Below are positions 22,242-30,634 of a stretch of DNA of 64,000 nucleotides, one piece after another. Below the pieces are notes generated by a model. That model did not search any database, was not told where the DNA came from, and was given only the letters and a program-made list of their open reading frames with translations. The DNA comes from Cognatilysobacter tabacisoli. GTDB taxonomy: Bacteria; Pseudomonadota; Gammaproteobacteria; Xanthomonadales; Xanthomonadaceae. The DNA is taken from contig NZ_QXJI01000001.1 in NCBI RefSeq assembly GCF_003586305.1, positions 682,001-746,000 of the forward strand, written 5' to 3'. Position 1 is the first letter of the stretch; each line of letters starts with the position of its first letter. A program made the position numbers and the translations under genes.

Positions 22242-22900
22242 GCCTCGTGCCCCTGCTGCCGGACCCGTTCGATCGCGGCCGCGTAGGCCGGTGCGACCTC
22301 GTCGGGCCCGTCGATGCCGGGGCCCAGTTCGCGTACGCGCCCGTCGTGCAGGCTGTACACCCACGCGTGCACGCCGAGCGTCTGGCCGCGCGCCCACGCG
22401 TCCTGCACGACGGTGGTCTGGCAGACGTTGAGCACCTGCTCGATCACGTTGAGCTCGCACAGCCGCGCGTGGCGCAGGGCGTCGAGTTCGACCTCGTCGA
22501 GCAGCGCGGCGTGCTTCTGGGCGACGTCGCCGACGTGGCGCAGCCAGTTGTCCGCGAGCCCGACGCGGGTGCCGTTCAACGCCGCGTGCACACCGCCGCA
22601 GCCGTAGTGACCGACGACGAGGATGTGCTCGACCTTCAGGATGTCGACCGCGAACTGCATCACCGACAGGCAGTTGAGGTCGCCGTGCGACATCACGTTG
22701 GCGACGTTGCGGTGCACGAAGACCTCGCCCGGCGCCAGCCCGGTGATCTGGTTGGCCGGCACGCGCGAGTCGGAGCAGCCGATCCACAGGTACTTTGGCG
22801 CCTGTTGCTGCGACAGGCGCTTGAAGAAGGTCGGGTCATCGCGGCGGACCTGCTCGGCCCAGTCGCGGTTGTTGCGCAGCAGTTCGTCGAGGTTGCTCAT
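22238..22900 (-). CDS. can: Beta-class carbonic anhydrase
   Basis: A 220-residue zinc carbonic anhydrase catalysing CO2/bicarbonate interconversion. Zinc ligands are the Cys of WIGCSDSRVPA (with the Asp-Arg dyad) and the His and Cys of VVGHYGCGGV. Length and motifs match E. coli Can (YadF). It is translationally coupled to nbaF by ATGA and lies 45 bases downstream of nbaE, so it belongs to the kynurenine-degradation operon. Co-occurrence with an SbtA-like permease and a decarboxylase suggests handling of CO2 released during catabolism (inference). Confidence 0.94.
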   Translation of the reverse strand: MSNLDELLRNNRDWAEQVRRDDPTFFKRLSQQQAPKYLWIGCSDSRVPANQITGLAPGEVFVHRNVANVMSHGDLNCLSVMQFAVDILKVEHILVVGHYGCGGVHAALNGTRVGLADNWLRHVGDVAQKHAALLDEVELDALRHARLCELNVIEQVLNVCQTTVVQDAWARGQTLGVHAWVYSLHDGRVRELGPGIDGPDEVAPAYAAAIERVRQQGHEA

Positions 22901-22945
22901 GCGGAACGGCGTATCCGTGGTGCGTGGTGAGGTGAGGTGGCGGGG

Positions 22946-24373
22946 TCAGGGCAGCGCGATGCCGACGTTCTTGGCCTCGCTGAAGAAACGCATCGCCTCC
23001 ATGCCGCCCTCGCGGCCGAGACCCGACGCGCCGGTGCCGCCGAACGGCGTGCGCAGGTCGCGCATCATCCAGGTGTTGATCCAGACCATGCCGGTGCGCA
23101 GCTGCGCGGCCATCCGGTGGGCGCGGTTGAGGTCGCGCGTCCACACCGACGCCGCCAGCCCATAGTCGCTCGCATTGGCCAGCGCGAGCGCGTGCTCGTC
23201 GCTGTCGAACGGCTGCAGCGTCACCACCGGGCCGAAGATCTCGTCGCGGTTGGTGGCGCAGTCCGGGCCGAGCCCGTCGATGACGGTCGGGGCAACGAAC
23301 CAGCCTGGCCGGTCGAGCGCGGCGCCGCCGCACAGCACCTGGCCGCCCTCGGCGCGCGCACGTTCGAGCGCGGCGACGACCTTGTCGAAATGCGCCTGCG
23401 ACACGAGCGGGCCTAGCTGGTTGTCCTCGTCGATCGGGTCGCCGACCCGCAGCGCGATCGCGCGCTCGACCAGCGCGTCGCGGAACTCGGCGTGGATCGA
23501 CTGCTCGACCAGCATCCGCGAGCCGCAAAGGCAGATCTGACCGGAGTTCTGGAACGCCGAGCGCACCAGCACGTCGAGGTGCTCGCGCCAGTCGCTGTCG
23601 GCGAACACCAGGGTGGGGTTCTTGCCGCCGAGCTCGAGCGACACCTTCTTCAGCAGCGGCGCGGCGAGCGAGGCGATGCGGCGGCCGACCGCGGTGCTGC
23701 CGGTGAACGACACGGCCTTGATCCGCGCATCGGTCACCAGCGCCTCGCCGACCTCGGCGCCGACGCCGTGGACGACGTTCAGCACGCCGGCCGGCAGGCC
23801 GATCTGCGTGGCGAGTTCGGCCAGCATCGTCGCCGTCACCGGCGTGACTTCCGATGGCTTGGCCACGACGGTGTTGCCGGCCGCCAGCGCCGGCGCGATC
23901 TTCCACGTGAACAGGTACAGCGGCAGGTTCCACGGCGAGATCGTCGCCACCGCGCCGAGCGGCGTGCGCAGCGTGTAATTGAGCCCGGCCTGCCCGTGGT
24001 GCGACTCGCTGGCGAACTGGGTCGCCGCGTGCGCGAAGAAGCGCAGGTTGGCCACCGCGCGCGGGATCTCGATCTCGCGCGCCAGCCGCATCGGCTTGCC
24101 GCCGTCGCGGGACTCGGCGTGGGCGAAATCGACCAGCCGCGCCTCCAGCGCATCGGCGAGCTTCTCGAGCCAGCGCGCGCGCTCGCTCGGGGCCAGCGCG
24201 GCCCATGCCGGGGCGGCGGCGTCGGCGGCGGCGATCGCGTCCTCGACGTCGGCGGCGGTGCCGGCGGCGACCTGCGCGTAGGCCCGCGCATTCGCCGGGT
24301 CGAACACCTCCAGCCAGCGGCCGCCGTGCGGTTCGCGGGGCTGCCCGGCGATGTGGTGGTGCAGTCGCTGCAT
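22946..24373 (-). CDS. nbaE: 2-aminomuconate 6-semialdehyde dehydrogenase
   Basis: A 475-residue NAD-dependent aldehyde dehydrogenase. Conserved elements: ISPWNLPLYLFTWKIAPAL near residue 143, VSFTGSTAVGR near 222, the general-base Glu in LELGGKNP near 249, and the catalytic Cys in SGQICLCGSRM near 283. The family around it includes 2-hydroxymuconate and 2-aminomuconate semialdehyde dehydrogenases; placement beside ACMSD and nbaF supports the latter. It is the first pathway gene of the kynurenine block, 38 bases downstream of nei, so an internal promoter would have to lie within the end of nei. Confidence 0.9.
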   Translation of the reverse strand: MQRLHHHIAGQPREPHGGRWLEVFDPANARAYAQVAAGTAADVEDAIAAADAAAPAWAALAPSERARWLEKLADALEARLVDFAHAESRDGGKPMRLAREIEIPRAVANLRFFAHAATQFASESHHGQAGLNYTLRTPLGAVATISPWNLPLYLFTWKIAPALAAGNTVVAKPSEVTPVTATMLAELATQIGLPAGVLNVVHGVGAEVGEALVTDARIKAVSFTGSTAVGRRIASLAAPLLKKVSLELGGKNPTLVFADSDWREHLDVLVRSAFQNSGQICLCGSRMLVEQSIHAEFRDALVERAIALRVGDPIDEDNQLGPLVSQAHFDKVVAALERARAEGGQVLCGGAALDRPGWFVAPTVIDGLGPDCATNRDEIFGPVVTLQPFDSDEHALALANASDYGLAASVWTRDLNRAHRMAAQLRTGMVWINTWMMRDLRTPFGGTGASGLGREGGMEAMRFFSEAKNVGIALP

Positions 24374-24411
24374 GCGCCTAGCTTAACCGGCGCGGCGTGT
24401 GGCCGACCTGT

Positions 24412-25212
24412 TCAGCGCTGGCAGCGCGGGCACAGGTAGAGCCGCCGGCCGCCGATCTCGCGGCGTTCGACCAGCCCGCCGCAGCCGTCGCACGGCAGTT
24501 CGGCGCGATCGAACACGGCGAAGCGGAAGCCCGCCGGCGTGTCGTTGACCGAGGCCGCGTAGCGACGGGTGCCGCGGGTCCGGTAGCTGCGTCGCGGCAC
24601 GTCGAGCAGCGCGTGGGCCAGCCGTCGGCGTTCGTCGTCGTCGAGGTCGCGCGGCCTGCGGGACGGCAGCAGCCGTGCCTGGAACAGCACCTCCGAGCGC
24701 AGGTAATTGCCCATGCCGGCGAGGAAGGACTGGTCGAGCAGCAGCACCGACAGCGCGCGGCCGGAAAACCGGTCGCCGCGCAGTCGCTGTTCGACGGCCG
24801 CCTCGTCCAGCGATGGGTCGAGCACGTCGGGGCCGAGCTTGGCCAGGAACGGGTGCCGGCCGAGCTCGTCGTCGCGCCACATCTCGATGTCCGACGCCGA
24901 GTACAGCAGGATCGCGCTGCGCGCCGTTTCGATCGCCACGCGCAGCGCCCGCGTCGAGTCGGGCCGCTCGCCGGCCTTGGCCACCGACCACACGCCGTAC
25001 AGCTGGTTGTGGCTGTACAGCGTCCAGCCGTTGTCGAACCGGGTCAGCAGGGCCTTGCCGTGCGGGTCGATCGCGCGGACGCGGGCGCCGACCAGCGCTG
25101 CCTCGTGGTGCTTCAGCGTGGGGAAGGCGAACCACGCCGACTCGATCGGCTGGCCGACGACGGCCTCGGCCAGCCGGTCGGCGGCGCGGCGGATCTCGGG
25201 GCCTTCGGGCAT
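24412..25212 (-). CDS. nei: Endonuclease VIII (oxidised-pyrimidine DNA glycosylase)
   Basis: A 266-residue bifunctional DNA glycosylase/AP lyase removing oxidised pyrimidines. The N-terminus MPEGPEIRRAADRL is the Nei signature: after Met removal, Pro is the nucleophile and Glu the acid. Near-identical blocks to E. coli Nei include GKALLTRF, TLYSHNQLYGVW and ILLYSASDIEMW. The C-terminal zinc finger is complete (CDGCGG and CPRCQR). It lies 27 bases after a small membrane-protein gene and 38 bases before nbaE, in a co-directional run. Confidence 0.95.
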   Translation of the reverse strand: MPEGPEIRRAADRLAEAVVGQPIESAWFAFPTLKHHEAALVGARVRAIDPHGKALLTRFDNGWTLYSHNQLYGVWSVAKAGERPDSTRALRVAIETARSAILLYSASDIEMWRDDELGRHPFLAKLGPDVLDPSLDEAAVEQRLRGDRFSGRALSVLLLDQSFLAGMGNYLRSEVLFQARLLPSRRPRDLDDDERRRLAHALLDVPRRSYRTRGTRRYAASVNDTPAGFRFAVFDRAELPCDGCGGLVERREIGGRRLYLCPRCQR

Positions 25213-25239
25213 CGGTGGTTCCGGCAGCGGCAGGTCCGG

Positions 25240-25749
25240 TCAGTACGCGCGCGGGGCGATCGCCGGAGGCGCCTTGGCCGGCCGTCCCGCCAGCACGCGC
25301 GTGCACAGCAGCGATGCACCCAGCGCCAGCGACACGATCATGACGCCCGCGGTCCAGTCGAACGCGGTGCCGTAGCCGGCGTACGCCGTCGCCCGCGGCT
25401 TCGCGATGGTCCACATGAAGGCGGCGGGCGCCGCCATCGCGATCGCGAACAGGACGAATCCGCCGGCAACCAGCGGCACCTGCTCGCCCTCGGTCATCGG
25501 CACGCGAGGCGGCGACAGGCGCAACGCGTAGGTGGGCACCAGGCCGATCAGCAGCGCCGCCAGCGGCACCCACGCAGCCATCGCCAGCACGAACGCGCCG
25601 ATCAGCGTCGCGAACCAGCCGCGGTGCACGTACTCCGCGCCCTGGCCCAGCGACTGCACCAGGTAGTCCCAGCCCAGCACGACCGATCCGCCGACCAGCA
25701 GCGCGGCCGGCACCATCCGCCACAGCGGCCGGTCGGCGAGGTCGCTCAT
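25240..25749 (-). CDS. Small four-helix membrane protein, unknown
   Basis: A 169-residue protein that I do not recognise. It has about four predicted transmembrane segments (around residues 14-32, 48-70, 92-112 and 133-153), separated by short loops; the C-terminal tail is basic (GRPAKAPP). The start is the ATG at 25749, which overlaps the stop of the SDR gene by four bases (ATGA). That tight coupling suggests joint expression with the SDR and the PaiB-like protein. No catalytic motif is visible. Confidence 0.75.
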   Translation of the reverse strand: MSDLADRPLWRMVPAALLVGGSVVLGWDYLVQSLGQGAEYVHRGWFATLIGAFVLAMAAWVPLAALLIGLVPTYALRLSPPRVPMTEGEQVPLVAGGFVLFAIAMAAPAAFMWTIAKPRATAYAGYGTAFDWTAGVMIVSLALGASLLCTRVLAGRPAKAPPAIAPRAY

Positions 25750-26531
25750 ATCGACTGCATCCGCCCGCCGTCGACCGGCAGGCTGACGCCGTTGACGTAC
25801 GCGGCGGCCGGCGAGCACAGGAACGCGATTACGCCGCCGACCTCGCCGGCTTGGGCGAAGCGGCCGACCGGCACCGTCGCCAGCATCCCGTCGGCAACCT
25901 GCGTCTGCGCCTTGCCGGACGCCGCCGCGCGGTCGGCGAGGATCTGCGCCAGCCGCGCGGTCTCGGTGTAGCCGGGCAGCACGTTGTTGACCGTGATGCC
26001 GTCCGGGCCGAGCTCGCGCGACAGGGTCTTGGCCCAGCTCGCGACCGCGCCGCGCACCGTGTTGGAGACGCCGAGGTTGGCGATCGGCTCGCGCACCGAA
26101 GTCGAGATCACGTTGACGATGCGGCCCCAGTGGGCCGCGCGCATGCCCGGCAGCACAGCCTGCACCAGCGCGTGGTTGGCGAGCAGGTGGCGCCCGAACG
26201 CATCGACGTAGGCCGACGCGTCGGCCCCGTGCGCCGGCCCGCCCGGCGGACCGCCGGTGTTGTTGACGAGGATGTGCACGGGCCGTTCGTCGGCCAGCGC
26301 CGCGACCTCGGCCGCCAGGTCGTCACGCTGCGACACGTCGGCGACCAGCAGGCCGTGCCGCTGTTCGCCGCGCCGGGGCAGGGCATCGACCACCGCCTGC
26401 AGCGCCTCGGCGCGACGCGCCATCACCGTGACGTCGGCGCCGAGCGCGGCGAGCTCGTGCGCCGCGGCGCGGCCGATGCCTTCGGAGGCGCCGCACACCA
26501 GCGCGTGGCGGCCGGTCAGTTCGAGGTCCAT
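25746..26531 (-). CDS. SDR-family oxidoreductase with degenerate active site
   Basis: A 261-residue short-chain dehydrogenase/reductase fold. The cofactor motif is CGASEGIGRAAAHEL at the N-terminus; VNNTGGPPGG replaces the usual NNAG, and VNNVLPGYTET follows. The catalytic YxxxK is missing: the equivalent stretch is SNTVR, with Ser156 and Arg160 at those positions. This matches a known subgroup of ketoacyl-reductase-like SDRs with imperfect catalytic tetrads, so classical alcohol dehydrogenase activity is doubtful. It starts one base after the PaiB-like gene and overlaps the membrane-protein gene. Confidence 0.85.
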   Translation of the reverse strand: MDLELTGRHALVCGASEGIGRAAAHELAALGADVTVMARRAEALQAVVDALPRRGEQRHGLLVADVSQRDDLAAEVAALADERPVHILVNNTGGPPGGPAHGADASAYVDAFGRHLLANHALVQAVLPGMRAAHWGRIVNVISTSVREPIANLGVSNTVRGAVASWAKTLSRELGPDGITVNNVLPGYTETARLAQILADRAAASGKAQTQVADGMLATVPVGRFAQAGEVGGVIAFLCSPAAAYVNGVSLPVDGGRMQSI

Positions 26532-26532
26532 G

Positions 26533-27165
26533 TCAGTCTCCGGTGTTCGTGGCGAGTGCGGCGCGCATCAGCGCGGCGACGTCGCGGTTGGCGTCGCCCG
26601 GCAGCGCCTGCAGCGCGGCGACCACCGCCTCGCGGTTGGCGCGCGGGTGGTTCTGGTTGAGCTTGTGCTTGATCGCCACGCGCTCGGCGCGGAAGCGGAA
26701 GCCGACGATGCCGCGCAGCTGCACGCGCTCTTCCGGCCGGTCGAACTCGAACGCCCAGTCGCCGCCGACCCGGGCCTCGAAGTGGCGGCTCAGGCGGTCG
26801 ACCAGGTCGGCCAGGCCGTCCTCGTCGTCGTACGTCTCGAGCGCGCCGTGCAGTTCGGCGCTCGCGTAGTTCCAGGTCGGCACGCGCGCCTGCGCACGCT
26901 TGTCGGGGTACCAGCCGGGCGACACGTACGCGTGCGCACCGTGCAGCAGCACCGTCGCCGGGCCGGCGTGGGCCGACTGCGGGTTCGCGCGGGCCCAGTG
27001 GCCGTGCAGCTCGACCCGCTCACCGTCACGCACCAGCAGCACCGGCAGCTGGCTGATCGTCGGCGCGCCGTCGCGGACCGTCACCAGCGTGGCGAATGGG
27101 TCGCGCGCCACCAGCGCGTCGAGCGCGGCCAGGTCGGTCTCGGCGAACGCGCGCGGCAGGTACAT
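26533..27165 (-). CDS. FMN-binding PaiB-like protein (putative negative regulator)
   Basis: A 210-residue protein of the FMN-binding split-barrel family typified by Bacillus PaiB. It starts MYLPRAFAETD, with TISQLPVLLV, then ELHGHWARANPQ and the hallmark YVSPGWYPDK followed by VPTWNYASAELHG. The C-terminal IKHKLNQNHPRANREAVVAAL is family-typical. PaiB was linked to repression of sporulation and protease genes, but no DNA-binding domain is obvious and an FMN-dependent enzymatic role is equally possible. It sits three bases from the upstream small gene and one base from the SDR gene. Confidence 0.88.
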   Translation of the reverse strand: MYLPRAFAETDLAALDALVARDPFATLVTVRDGAPTISQLPVLLVRDGERVELHGHWARANPQSAHAGPATVLLHGAHAYVSPGWYPDKRAQARVPTWNYASAELHGALETYDDEDGLADLVDRLSRHFEARVGGDWAFEFDRPEERVQLRGIVGFRFRAERVAIKHKLNQNHPRANREAVVAALQALPGDANRDVAALMRAALATNTGD

Positions 27166-27168
27166 CGC

Positions 27169-27474
27169 TCAGTGGCGCGGCGGCAGCTTGACGATCATCC
27201 GGTCGCGCAGGTCGTCATCGTCGTCCGACGCCGGCGGCGCAATCTCGTCGAGCGCGAAGCCGCGCTCGCGCGCGTCGTCGTCGTCGAGGCCATCGAGGCT
27301 CACGAACTCGGCGTCCATCAGCGCGGCGCGGGCCGTGTCCTCGCTGTCGTAGGCGAGGGTGTTGCCGTCGCTGTCGAAGACCTCGGCGGTGCCGGCGTCG
27401 CGCACGCGCAGGCGCGCCCACACGATCGTGCGGCCGATCGAGGCCAGCCACCACTCCACGTTCGAATCGCTCAT
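27169..27474 (-). CDS. Acidic 101-residue hypothetical protein
   Basis: I do not recognise this protein. It starts MSDSNVEWWLASIGRTIVWARL, is rich in Asp (DDDDARERGF and SDDDDDLRD near the C-terminus) and ends with a basic patch (MIVKLPPRH). No membrane segment or signal is visible. The ATG at 27474 overlaps the stop of the two-helix membrane-protein gene (ATGA), and the PaiB-like gene starts three bases downstream, which supports it as real and cotranscribed. Confidence 0.7.
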   Translation of the reverse strand: MSDSNVEWWLASIGRTIVWARLRVRDAGTAEVFDSDGNTLAYDSEDTARAALMDAEFVSLDGLDDDDARERGFALDEIAPPASDDDDDLRDRMIVKLPPRH

Positions 27475-27778
27475 CCGCCCACCACCGTCGAAAGCAGCCA
27501 CAGCAGCGCCGACGCCGCCAGCGCAAACAGGATCACCAGCAGCGAGATCCGCGCCGGCGTCGCCAGCCCGCTGAGGTTGCGATCGCCGGCGTTGCGGTAG
27601 CCGCCGCGCAGCAGCCAGGCCAGCGCCGACGGCTTGGCGAACGCGCCCTCACCGAGTTCGGCGGCGAGCGCAGCGTGGCGGTCGCGCACGTGCACCAGCG
27701 TCAGCGGCCAGAAGATCACGAACGCGGTGGCGCCGGCGATCGCGACGCCGACGAAGCACAGGGCGAAGAACAGGATCA

Positions 27779-27779
<1 letters not shown>
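27471..27779 (-). CDS. Two-helix small membrane protein, UspB-like layout
   Basis: A 102-residue protein with an N-terminal hydrophobic helix (about residues 2-25), a soluble middle containing ALAWLLRGGYRNAGDRNLSG, and a C-terminal helix (about 78-98). The arrangement of two helices around a basic YR-containing centre is reminiscent of universal stress protein B, but identity is too low to claim this by eye. The ATG at 27779 shares one base with the asnS stop, so it is translationally coupled to asnS. Confidence 0.7.
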
Positions 27780-29179
<1,400 letters not shown>

Positions 29180-29317
29180 GCCTTGATTCCTTGCCTGTTC
29201 GGGCCAATGTGGGAAACGTCGGAGTTTACTGGCTCGGCCGACACCGGTGCGAGGCGCGGCGTCGTCGCGACAACGCGGCATCCCGCCCACGGTGCCGGGC
29301 TTCGACCACCGCCTCGC

Positions 29318-29323
29318 TATACT
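29318..29323 (+). promoter_or_regulatory. Candidate -10 element for the Fe-S carrier gene
   Basis: TATACT matches the sigma-70 -10 consensus at five of six positions and sits 24 bases upstream of the start codon. No convincing -35 hexamer is found at the expected distance, so support is limited to this element. Confidence 0.4.
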
Positions 29324-29347
29324 CGCGTCGTCGCTTCTGGAGTCCGC

Positions 29348-29686
29348 ATGCCCGTCACCCTGACCCCCGCCGCCCTGGCCCGCGTGCAGCGCTACCTCGC
29401 CGAGGACGCGCAGGCGCTCGGCCTGCGCTTCGGCGTGACCCGCACCGGCTGCTCGGGCTGGCAGCACACCGCCGATCTCGCCCGCGACCAGCGCGACGGC
29501 GACACCGTGTTCGAGCAGGACGGCGTGCGCGTGTTCGTCGATGCGGTCAGCCTGCCGGTGGTCGACGGCACCCGGATCGACCTGGTCAAGCAGCGCCTCG
29601 GCGAGCAGTTCGTGTTCCGCAACCCGAACGCCAGCGCCGAATGCGGCTGCGGCGAGAGCTTCACGACCGACGAAAGCCTCGCCTGA
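29348..29686 (+). CDS. HesB/IscA-type iron-sulfur cluster carrier
   Basis: A 112-residue A-type Fe-S carrier that passes clusters to apo-proteins. The three conserved cysteines are present: one in VTRTGCSGW near residue 35 and two in the C-terminal AECGCGESF. The N-terminus [17 protein letters not shown] is family-typical. IscA, SufA and ErpA cannot be told apart safely by eye, and no other isc or suf gene is nearby. It stands alone between divergent asnS and the lexA cassette. Confidence 0.9.
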   Translation: MPVTLTPAALARVQRYLAEDAQALGLRFGVTRTGCSGWQHTADLARDQRDGDTVFEQDGVRVFVDAVSLPVVDGTRIDLVKQRLGEQFVFRNPNASAECGCGESFTTDESLA

Positions 29687-29945
29687 GGCCGCGGGCGCGC
29701 CGCGCCCGTTCGTGCGTCCTGCGATGTGATCCGGCCCGTGCATTCACCGGTCCGGGCCTGCGGTACTGGGCGGAAAGCCCCTCCCTCGTTCAGTTGCGCA
29801 GTCGAGCCATCCGGGCCGGCGGCGCGGTGGCGCCGTGGCGCTGGCGACGGTGAAGCGGATTCTCACGACTCCCGCCTAAGCGATTGATCCGTTTCCATCG
29901 CAGCCGGTGAGACGGCGGCGGCGCCGAATGGGCCATCGGCGCCGG
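29687..29945. other. Gene-free stretch upstream of lexA, with one hairpin
   Basis: I see no gene here. The one clear structure is an inverted repeat GGCCCG (29733-29738) and CGGGCC (29753-29758) with a 14-base loop and no T-tract, which may weakly terminate the Fe-S carrier transcript. Confidence 0.5.
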
Positions 29946-29980
29946 TTGTGCGCGCCTTCCGAAGTAAATACATTTTTACT
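29946..29980 (+). promoter_or_regulatory. lexA promoter with overlapping LexA-type operator
   Basis: The palindrome AGTAAATACATTTTTACT (29963-29980) has arms AGTAAA and TTTACT around TACATT, ending 21 bases before the lexA ATG. The spacer TACATT (29969-29974) doubles as a -10 (four of six), exactly 17 bases after a TTGTGC -35 (29946-29951). A repressor on the dyad would therefore block RNA polymerase. Half-sites AGTA/TACT resemble xanthomonad LexA boxes (TTAGTAATACTACTAA), but with wider spacing. Autoregulation of the lexA-imuA-imuB-dnaE2 operon is inferred. Confidence 0.7.
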
Positions 29981-30001
29981 CCGTCGACTGCCTGACCGAC
30001 C

Positions 30002-30631
30002 ATGCCTTCCGACCTCACCGAACGCCAGGCCGAGATCCTCGCCTTCATCCGCGCGCACGCGGCCACTGAAGGCCTGCCGCCGACCCTGCAGCAGATCGCC
30101 GACGCGTTCGGCTTCCGCCAGGCCTGCGCGGCGCACAAGCACGTCAAGCGGCTGCAGCAGGCCGGCCACCTCACGGTGCGGCCGAACGAGGCCCGCGGCA
30201 TCCGCCTGCCGACGGCGTCGTCGAAGGCCGGTGGCGGCCGCGCATCGGAACGGATGGCGTTGCCGGTGCTCGGCCGCGTCGCCGCCGGCGCGCCGATCGG
30301 CGCCGATGCCGGCATCGAGCGCCACGTGCTGCTCGACCGCGCGCTGTTCTCGACCCGCCCCGACTACCTGCTGCGCGTGCAGGGCGATTCGATGCGCGAC
30401 GACGGCATCTTCGACGGCGACCTCGTCGCGGTGAAGCGCAGCGCCGACGCGCGCAGCGGGCAGGTGGTGATCGCGCGCATCGACGGCGAGGTCACGATCA
30501 AACGGCTCGAACGCGACGACACGCGGCTGCGGCTGCTGCCGCGCAATCCCGACTTCGCCCCGATCGAGGTGCCGCCCGGCAGCGACTTCGCGATCGAGGG
30601 CCTGTACTGCGGCCTGGTGCGGCCGGACTGA
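30002..30631 (+). CDS. lexA: LexA repressor, cassette-associated (LexA2-like)
   Basis: A 209-residue SOS repressor. The N-terminal winged helix (LTERQAEILAFIRAH, then LQQIADAFGFRQACAAHKHVKRL) differs from E. coli in the recognition helix, where SPNAAEEHL is replaced by QACAAHKHV, so a different operator is expected. The self-cleavage bond is Ala95-Gly96 in GRVAAGAP. The S24 catalytic dyad is Ser130 (GDSMRDDGI) and Lys167 (EVTIKRL), at the same 37-residue distance as in E. coli. It heads the imuA-imuB-dnaE2 cassette (three-base gap). Xanthomonads commonly carry a second LexA elsewhere; none is seen in this window. Confidence 0.93.
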   Translation: MPSDLTERQAEILAFIRAHAATEGLPPTLQQIADAFGFRQACAAHKHVKRLQQAGHLTVRPNEARGIRLPTASSKAGGGRASERMALPVLGRVAAGAPIGADAGIERHVLLDRALFSTRPDYLLRVQGDSMRDDGIFDGDLVAVKRSADARSGQVVIARIDGEVTIKRLERDDTRLRLLPRNPDFAPIEVPPGSDFAIEGLYCGLVRPD

Positions 30632-30634
30632 GCG

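Noticed and set aside
24374-24411. Dedicated promoter for the kynurenine operon in the 38-base gap after nei
   Set aside because: Only a weak TAAGCT-like element on the minus strand and no -35 at proper distance; not enough to call.
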